A stretch of DNA of 64,000 nt from Prionace glauca. Its lineage: Eukaryota; Chordata; Chondrichthyes; Carcharhiniformes; Carcharhinidae. The notes beneath the pieces are model-generated. The model was given only the letters and a program-made list of their open reading frames with translations, was not told the origin of the DNA and did no database searches. The position numbers and the translations under genes are program-made. The DNA lies in the NCBI GenBank assembly GCA_037974335.1, contig CM075733.1, positions 39,893,959-39,957,958 of the forward strand, written 5' to 3'. This document shows, piece by piece, positions 57,310 to 64,000 of this stretch. Within the stretch, counting starts at the first letter, position 1. Every line of letters starts with the position of its first letter.

Positions 57310-57760
57310 CTTTTATTATTTGTGGGACATGGGCGTGGCTGGTATTTATTGCCTGTTCCTAGTTCCCTTGAGAAGGTGGTAGTGAGCTTCCTTCTTGAAT
57401 CACTGCATTGTGTTTGACCCACATGCTGTTGGAGAGAGAATTCCAGGGTTTTGACCCAGCGACTGTGAAAGAATGGTGAATGTGCATATAAATCTATACT
57501 TGGGTGATTTAATTGGAGTTTATAAAATATTGAAGAGACTAGATCGTGTGGTGAACACTATTCCTTATTTCTTCAAAAGACAGCAGGACCTGCTACCAGC
57601 CAGGACAAAAAAATCACAACATGAAAGAGGGAGCCACCCTGTAGTATAAATCAGAATTAATGAAATCTCCTGAAATAGTTTCAATTGCTTAAAAAGGTTT
57701 GGAGAGGAATTTTTCATGTATTTCCCTCTATTGTTCTAGGTTTTTATTCTGGTGACAACC
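57310..57760. repeat. Two LINE fragments
   Basis: 57310-57490 (ATTTGTGGGACATGGGCGTG, GAGAAGGTGGTAGTGAGCTT) matches the start of the minus LINE at 49160. 57500-57760 (GGAGTTTATAAAATATTGAA) may be a plus-strand LINE 3' piece, weakly supported. Confidence 0.5.
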
Positions 57761-58502
57761 TGGCTCCAAGCAGGTAGGGAGTGTTTGTGCCAACTCAGAG
57801 CTACAGAGGCCAGATTTGATAAACCATTTCTTTCCCTGTCATTTTTATATATTTTTAATTAGCACAGAAGAGATGAAGGATTAAAACAGGGACCTTCATG
57901 GTCCAGTTAAGACTTGTCTTTACCTACTGTGCCGTTATATTGTGATCTTCCTTTCAAAGAATACTCCCACATGTGTATGAGTGAGAATGTTAAACAGTAT
58001 TATTCTTAGCATCAAAATGTATGTGGCCAGTTTGCGGAATCCTTGACGATTATCTTCTGTGAATTTCTCTGAAATCTTGCTTGATTAAATACATTATAAC
58101 AAAGAGCATTTTCACTTTAGACTATAAACCTGCAGTTCAAACACAAACATTCATATTTGAGAATTAGACTATTGATCCCCTTTGTCACCGATGTAAATGC
58201 TAATTTGTTGAACACTTTACGTTAAGTGATTTCTGGATTCAGTGAAAACTTCTTATTTGTGACTGAGAATGAAATGTTTCAGAATGAATTAGAAGTACTG
58301 AGGCATAACTCTTTAATCAGTTTATCTGTGCTTTGTTGATATTGCAGTAACATAATGAAAAAACCCTTATCGAGAAAATAGGATAGTGACAATGAAACCC
58401 TTCCTCTAAAGAAGTAGGTCTTTTCTGAGTAATGGACTCTGCAAAAATGTTGTTTGTATTTCTTGTTCTAGAATTTCCTGCATCCTGAGACGTCACTGGA
58501 TT
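57761..58502. other. IGSF3 intron, nothing recognised
   Basis: AT-rich, no recognised feature. Confidence 0.45.
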
Positions 58503-60003
58503 CCGGGGAAGTGCCGGAAGATTGGAAAACAGCTAATGTTACGCCGTTGTTTAAGAAGGGTGGCAGGCAAAAGGCGGGGAATTATAGGCCGGTTAGTTTA
58601 ATGTCTGTTGTAGGTAAAATGTTAGAATCCGTCATCAAGGAGGAAATAGTGAGGCATCTTGAGGGGAATTGCTTGATAGAGCAGACGCAGCACAGTTTCG
58701 TTAAGGGGAAGTCGTGTCTGACAAATTTATTGGAGTTCTATGAGGATGTGTCTAGGGCGGTGGATAGAGGAGAGCCGGTGGTGTGGTCTTTCTTGATTTT
58801 CAGAAGGCGTTTGACAAGGTACCTCACAAGAGGTTATTGCAGAAGGTAAGGGGGCATGGAGTTGGGGGTAGGATGTTAGCATGGATAGAGGATTGGTTGT
58901 CAAATAGGAGGCAGAGAGTGGGGGTTAATGGATGCTATTCGGATTGGCGGTTGGTGACTAGTGGAGTGCTCCAGGGGTTGTTGCTGGGACCTCAGCTATT
59001 TACCATTTATATAGATGATCTGGAGGAGGGAACTGAGTGTATGGTGTCAAAATTTGCTGATGACACCAAGATTGGTGGAACGGCAAATTGTGCGGAGGAT
59101 GTGGAGAGTCTGCAGAAGGATCTAGATAGGCTGGGCGAATGGGCCAGGAACTGGCAAATGGAATTTAATGTTGGCAAGTGCGAGGTGGTCCACTTTGGTA
59201 GGAATAATGGTAGGAAGGACTAATACTTACGTGGCGAAAAACTGCAGCAGGCGACGGTGCAGAGGGACCTCGGGGTCCTTGTGCATGAGTCGCAAAAACC
59301 CAGCTTGCAGGTGCAGCAGGTGGTCAGGAAGGCTAATGGGATGCTGGCCTTCATAGCGAGGGGGATTGAATATAAAAGTAGGGAGGTCTTGCTGCAGCTA
59401 TATAGGGCATTGGTGAGGCCGCAGCTGGAGTACTGTGTGCAGTTTTGGTCGCTGCACTTACGCAAGGATATTTTGGCCTTGGAGGGAGTGCAGAGGAGGT
59501 TTACTAGGCTGATACCGGAGTTGAGGGGGTTGAGCTATGAGGAGAGGCTGAATAAACTAGGCTTGTACTCGTTAGAGTTTAGAACAATGAGGGGAGATCT
59601 CATTGTGACATATAAGATGATGAATGGGATGGATAGGATAGAGGTGGAGTAGGATAGAGGTGGAGAGACTCTTCCCGCTCAGAAAGGACAGTAGGACTAG
59701 GGGGCACAGCCTCAAAATAAAGGGGGGGCGGTTTAGAACGGAGTTGAGGAGGAACTTCTTCACTCAAAGGGTGGTGAATCTCTGGAATTCTCTGCCTGTT
59801 GAAGTGGTGGAGGCTGCCTCGCTAAATATTTTTAAGACGCGGGTTGATGGGTTTTTGATAAGCGAGGGGATTATGGGTTATGGGGAGAGGGCGGGAATGT
59901 GGAACTGAGCCCCGACAGATCAGCCATGATCTTATTGAATGGCGGGGCAGGCTCGAAGGGCTAGATGGCCTACTCCTGCTCCTATTTCTTATGTTCTTAT
60001 GTT
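58503..60003 (+). repeat. CR1 LINE, longest copy in the window
   Basis: Runs from VPEDWKTANVTPLFKKG through the reverse-transcriptase core (VFLDFQKAFDKVPHKRLL, FTIYIDDLEEGTECM, SKFADDTKIGG) to GYGERAGMWN and the CTTATGTT-unit tail. 5'-truncated. Defects include a two-base loss near 58782, a stop at 59221 (GGACTAATACTTA), and a short tandem duplication of TAGGATAGAGGTGGAG at about 59636-59667 that brings in a stop. Confidence 0.95.
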
Positions 60004-60229
60004 GTCTGTGAAAAGGTGGACAGCAGCTTCGACAAGTTTGTACATCTCAAACACTTTACCCAGGTGCTCTTATTTGTGAGATGAACAAAAGGACAAAAGT
60101 CAGTTCTCGGCTCAACCCAATTTTATTAACAATTTCAACAACTATTAACACACGGTTACTTTTCCCAAATTATCTAAACCTTGTTTGCCTGGGACTCGAA
60201 TACTACCTGTGCTGATGAACTTGACTGAG

Positions 60230-60343
60230 TAAAAAGTCTGACAACACCAGGTTTTAGTCCAACCTATTTATTTGATAATATACTCACAAGCTTTCGGGCT
60301 TAGCCCCTTTTTACGCCAGTCCAACGCCGGCATACCCACATCA
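60230..60343 (+). repeat. Palindromic repeat P1, internally deleted, with TSD
   Basis: Carries the P1 left arm (TAAAAAGTCTGACAACACCA, CTCACAAGCTTTCGGG) joined directly to the P1 tail (TTACGCCAGTCCAACGCCGG, CATACCCACATCA). Exact 13-bp repeats GAACTTGACTGAG flank it at 60217-60229 and 60344-60356. Confidence 0.9.
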
Positions 60344-60356
60344 GAACTTGACTGAG

Positions 60357-61902
60357 CCATGAGTCCAATTCTCTGGACCTTTGCCATCTCAGGGTCCACG
60401 TTTTCGAAGATGATTCTTGTTTACCCTCTTCTTCATCTCTGGGTTGCTGCCAAGTCTTATTTGTAGTCTTCTTCATTGTGGGTCATGCTAAGTCTTCACT
60501 TCTAGTGTCCTTCAAGGGTCTCCTCTTATCTCCTTCCTCTGCATTCTTCCAGTCAATGGGATTACTGGGTGGAGATCATGGCACCCAATGAGGTTGCAAA
60601 TCATTTACTTGGAGGATGCTAGATGTACCCCAGGTAACCATCATCAGGGTATGCGTATTCCATGTAGCCCCTTTCCAAGTAAAGTCATGGCAGGAACCCA
60701 AGAAACCAGAGAGTCCAACTGAAACCAGGGAATACACAAACTTTTTTCCCAAATATAGTCAAGGTCCTTTCAATCTCTGCCACTGGGACAGCCCTGACCT
60801 GGATTGGTTTTGGCCTTGTCCTGTCTGGGTTCCCAGCAATCCTTTCTGTAGGAGCTGTTTGCTGCAGCAGTTTAACTTAGAGTTTCCACTGTCCATTGGG
60901 CCTACGAGTTAGGCATTAGGCCATCTGGCCACACTGTAGCTTCTGTCAACTAACAAAGCAAGAGTGACAATGGCACTTGTTTTGAACAGAAGATGTCGGA
61001 GCCAATAAAGCACCAGAGAGAGTTGATATTCAATATTTTCAATTTGGTGAAACATCCAAATTGATTTTGATTATGGCACAGCTGGAGACAGAAAATCGTG
61101 ATTGTTGCAATAATTGCAAACCAGATAATTATCTTTCACTAGCAGATGGACCTTTGGGGAGCTCGTGCTGAGACTGCAAGGAAGTTTTGTTAGTAAAGAG
61201 CTCAGCAGCTTTGCTTTCTCTGTGTATACTTGGTTCTTTGTAACACTAATGTCACACACTATGCTTTAGCTATTGGTTTGCTGCCTTTTGGAGAGGAAGT
61301 AGTTAAGAAACACATATAAAATAAAGATGATAGTGCACTTACCTTGGGCACTGAATCATTCAATGGAGCCAGTCAGCAAAATGTCAAACAAATCAAAAGT
61401 GGCAAGTGCTTACATCAGTTCCACTTCCTAGTTTATAACCATGAAAATGGCAGCCAACACTAGGGTTCCGATACAGAATTTTTTGTATATCGCAAATGCA
61501 CTTGTACTGCAAATAACACTGACATGAAATCCTTCGGAGAATGTCAATAAATCAGACTTAAAACTATAATTAGGTAGATTAGTTCTGTCAGGGAAGACAA
61601 TCTGTAAAATATCACTCTCTCTTGATCCTGAGCTATAAAAGATGTTCAGGTGGCTGACATTGGTCACCACACATTGCAAAGTAATTAAACATACATTCAG
61701 ACCCCATCCTGCCCGCTTTACCACCTCTTTTTAATTTCAGTACCACCCCTTGGCCAAGAGGATTCCTCCAATACAGTTATCAAGACAAATATATGGTTTA
61801 TATTTGGATTTACCGTCCTGTCCTGATAAGGAGGCACAACTGCACAAAATGCTCTTTGTAAGCATGCTGAGAGGAAAGGTTCATTCTATACTTGAAAGAT
61901 AG
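60357..61902. other. IGSF3 intron, nothing recognised
   Basis: A minus ORF at 61428-61724 lacks Ig hallmarks. No repeat family recognised. Confidence 0.4.
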
Positions 61903-62133
61903 TGTGGAATCTGCACATTCTCCCCATGTCTGCGTGGGTTTCCTCTGGGTACTCCAGTTTCCTCCCACACTCCAAAGATGTGCAAGTTAAGTAGAATTGC
62001 CATGCTAAATTGGCCCTTAGTATCAAGAGGGTTAACAGGGTAAATACATAGAGTTACAGAGATAGGGATTGTTGTCAGTGCAGACTTGATGGGCCAAATG
62101 GCCTCCTACTGCATTGTAGGGATTCTATGATTG
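61903..62133 (+). repeat. tRNA-headed SINE, 5'-truncated, next to a splice donor
   Basis: Body and CR1-type tail only: TCTGCGTGGGTTTCCTCTGG, CCTCCCACACTCCAAAGATG, GATGGGCCAAATGGCCTCC, GGGATTCTATGATTGA. It is antisense to IGSF3 and ends about 15 bp from the donor at 62149. Confidence 0.88.
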
Positions 62134-62149
62134 AATATGGGTTTAGTAC

Positions 62150-62557
62150 CTGGACGCTGGACAGTGACGGAGGTCAGTCCGGACACATTCTCTCCGACTT
62201 TATACCAGATGTTGTTGGGGTTGAGTAGCCATTCCTCCACGTGACAATAGTATTTCCCACTATCGGCAATATCAGCTTTTAGTAAGACCAAGGTATAATG
62301 CCCGCTTAATGGTTTTGCAGCCTGCAATCGCTCCTTTATCTTGTCTCTTCTTAACCAGTCCTTATACTCAACCACACCATCACGGTTTGATATCAGGATG
62401 AGTTTGTCATCTTTCTCCGGTGATCTCTGAATGTACCATTGTACAGAGAACTGCGAGTCTGGTCTTGTTTGATTTGTGATGACACAGTCAAAATGAATGT
62501 TGTCATTTTCTTTTACTACAATGTTCCTCTTCATTTGCTTGACCTTTAATCTACAAT
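62150..62557 (-). CDS. IGSF3: IGSF3 exon: third Ig V domain from the membrane
   Basis: A 408-nt exon with acceptor TTTTTCTTCACAG and donor CCAG|GTACTA, phase 1 to phase 1. It encodes CRLKVKQMKRNIVVKEN, IHFDCVITNQTRPDSQ, FSVQWYIQRS, DKLILI, then IADSGKYYCHVEEWLLNP, NIWYKVGENVSGL and VTVQRP. It aligns best with IGSF3 Ig6, which from memory has SHFAVLWYVHKP, DGKLIL and CHVEEWLLSP in human. Potential glycosylation sites are NQT and NVS. It is the most 5' exon in the window, so the signal peptide and remaining Ig exons lie beyond 64000. An antisense SINE ends about 15 bp past its donor site. Confidence 0.93.
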
Positions 62558-62735
62558 CTGTGAAGAAAAATAAAATTGGGTCACAATGGTGAATACAAAA
62601 TGGAAACATATTTTGTTACCATTTTTCTTTTTTTTCTCTTTTATTTTCTAGCAACCATAACGGCTCAGATTTTGCAGTGAGCAGCAAAATGAGGAGATTT
62701 GCTACTGACCTCCAAGAAAGCTCCTGGTAAAGAAT

Positions 62736-63041
62736 TTTAAAATTTAAAATTTATTTGTTAGCATTACAAGTAGGTGTACATTAACACTGCAATGAAGTTG
62801 CTGTGAAAATCCCCTAGTTCCCACACTCCAGCAGGTAGAGTACACTGAGGGAGAATTTAGCATGGCCAATGTACTTAACCAGCAGTCTTTCAGACAGAGA
62901 GGAAACTGGAGCAGCCAGAGGAAACCCACGCAGACACGGGGAGAATGTGCAAACTCTGCGCAGACAGTGACCCAAGGTGGGAATCGAACCTCGGTCCATG
63001 GTGCTGTGAGGCAGCAGTGCTAACTACTGCTCCACCATTAA
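62736..63041 (-). repeat. tRNA-headed SINE, second tail type
   Basis: Reversed tail AAATTTATTTGTTAGCATTA, body GGAAACTGGAGCAGCCAGAG, head GCAGCAGTGCTAACTACTGC. It lies in the intron upstream of the Ig6 exon. Confidence 0.9.
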
Positions 63042-63589
63042 GGTTGAACAATCTCAGAGGTGCAGATTTCCCCTTTCTTGACATTGGTTTGAATTGCGCG
63101 CCAAGTCCGATGGAGTCTCTGGGTGTCCAGGAGCAGCGAGTCTATCAAACAGTGTAATCAGCCAAGCGTATGGAAATAGACAACAAGCCAGCAAACCATG
63201 AAGTAAAATGCACTGATTGTTTTTTACTTTCTAATATCATTTTACAGACGGTGAAATAAATCATTGATACTAACATATGGAATCACAGTAGAAGCTGAAC
63301 TATTATAAACAAAGTTTTAAAAATTTTAAAATCTGGATTTTTAAAATAACATAATGGAGAAATCTGGCATTCTACACATATAGCATTGGCTTATCAGAGT
63401 AGATAGGTAGTTCAACAGTAAAAATGAACCCAGTTACACCATGTTCAAAAAGGTGCAACTTTTTCAAGGATTTCTACAGCAAATCTAATTGTGTAAAAAG
63501 GCATCTTTTTGTTATTCTGTCACTTCTAGTTATTTGCAGTTTCCAACAGCACACATTTGGTCCAGCAAAGAATTACTGATTGCAATGAC
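63042..63589. other. IGSF3 intron, nothing recognised
   Basis: No Ig exon, repeat family or RNA recognised. Confidence 0.45.
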
Positions 63590-63882
63590 AGATAATGAAA
63601 TTTGAATTCAAGAAAAATCCAGAATTAAAAGGTTTTGATACCCACGAACCATTGTCAATTGTTGTAAAATCCCATCTAGCTCATGTCTTTAGGGAAGGAA
63701 ATCTTCCATCCTTACCTGGTGTAGCCTACAAATGACTCCTTATTGACTTCTGATCCACAACCAATGTGGTTGTCTCTTAAATGTCGTCTGAAATGATCTA
63801 GCAAGCCACTCAGTTCAAGGGTAATTAGGAATGTGCAATAAATGCTCAGCTTGTGACACCCATGTCCCAGTTATGAACAGAA
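63590..63882 (+). repeat. SINE, second tRNA-derived family, diverged
   Basis: AGGGAAGGAAATCTTCCATC, GATCTAGCAAGCCACTCAGT, TCAAGGGTAATTAGGAATG match the 3' two thirds of the copy at 18185-18556. Confidence 0.7.
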
Positions 63883-64000
63883 GTAAAACAACTTCTGGAT
63901 TTCTACATTTAACTATATCTGTGCAGATGCCAGAAGTCGCTGTCAGTTTCAGAGGAATAATGATGGTGAATACTGACGGTTTTGCCATCATTACTATTGC

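Noticed and set aside
61428-61724. Candidate extra IGSF3 Ig exon on minus
   Set aside because: No paired Cys/Trp pattern, no EWI-type motif, and no phase 1 splice sites were visible.
38366-62557. CD101 as the identity of the Ig gene
   Set aside because: Position next to TTF2 would favour CD101, but the tail motifs SDGKNGVPLLWIKEP and YSPTSLEPP are those I recall for IGSF3, and the CD101 tail differs.
1-64000. Retroviral, LTR or Polinton remains
   Set aside because: No terminal repeats with primer-binding sites and no gag, protease, integrase, capsid or envelope motifs were seen.
1-64000. CRISPR array or bacterial operon
   Set aside because: The DNA is vertebrate with introns; direct repeats here are transposon-derived and not regularly spaced.

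Overview
The window looks like nuclear DNA of a cartilaginous fish, most likely a shark. It is AT-rich, has multi-kilobase introns, and is packed with interspersed repeats of types I associate with elasmobranch genomes: CR1/L2-type LINEs, tRNA-headed SINEs, and palindromic fold-back repeats. The species call is inference; the host genes are read directly from the sequence.

Two host genes are present, both on the minus strand and both running off the window. At 0.9-9.9 kb lie the first three coding exons of TTF2 (transcription termination factor 2, an SNF2-type ATPase). These are a 28-nt first coding exon in a CpG-rich promoter at about 9.4-10.1 kb, an exon at 5.7-5.8 kb with most of the GRF-type zinc finger, and an exon at 0.88-0.96 kb. 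The rest of TTF2 lies below position 1. At 38.4-62.6 kb lie the last four coding exons of an EWI-family immunoglobulin gene that I identify as IGSF3: three V-type Ig-domain exons, each phase 1 to phase 1 and each with an EWI/EWL motif, followed by a final exon with the membrane segment and cytoplasmic tail. Its 5' exons lie beyond 64 kb. Splice sites and phases fit at every junction visible here. IGSF3 and TTF2 are adjacent and head the same way, about 28.5 kb apart; from memory, the human TTF2 neighbour in this position is CD101, an IGSF3 relative.

The rest is intron and intergenic DNA, largely repeats. 0-11.7 kb: TTF2 introns with CR1 fragments (including a scrambled cluster at 2.8-5.4 kb), SINEs and a U2-headed SINE. 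11.7-38.3 kb: the IGSF3-TTF2 intergenic region, with a second U2-headed SINE at 20.4 kb, nested LINEs at 20.7-21.6 and 28.7-30.3 kb, and palindromic repeats at 17.8 and 24.0 kb. 30.3-34.5 and 34.8-38.3 kb are mostly repeat-poor. 38.6-62 kb: IGSF3 introns, with a third U2-headed SINE, a long inverted repeat at 43.8-44.9 kb, CR1 copies at 43.1 and 58.5-60.0 kb, and other LINE remains.

The most novel-looking elements are two repeat families. One is a SINE whose head is the 5' end of U2 snRNA, duplicated in two of three copies, with target-site duplications. The other is a palindromic repeat family with an asymmetric unique tail; three copies carry exactly 13-bp target-site duplications. No retroviral, LTR or Polinton remains, CRISPR array or functional RNA gene was recognised.
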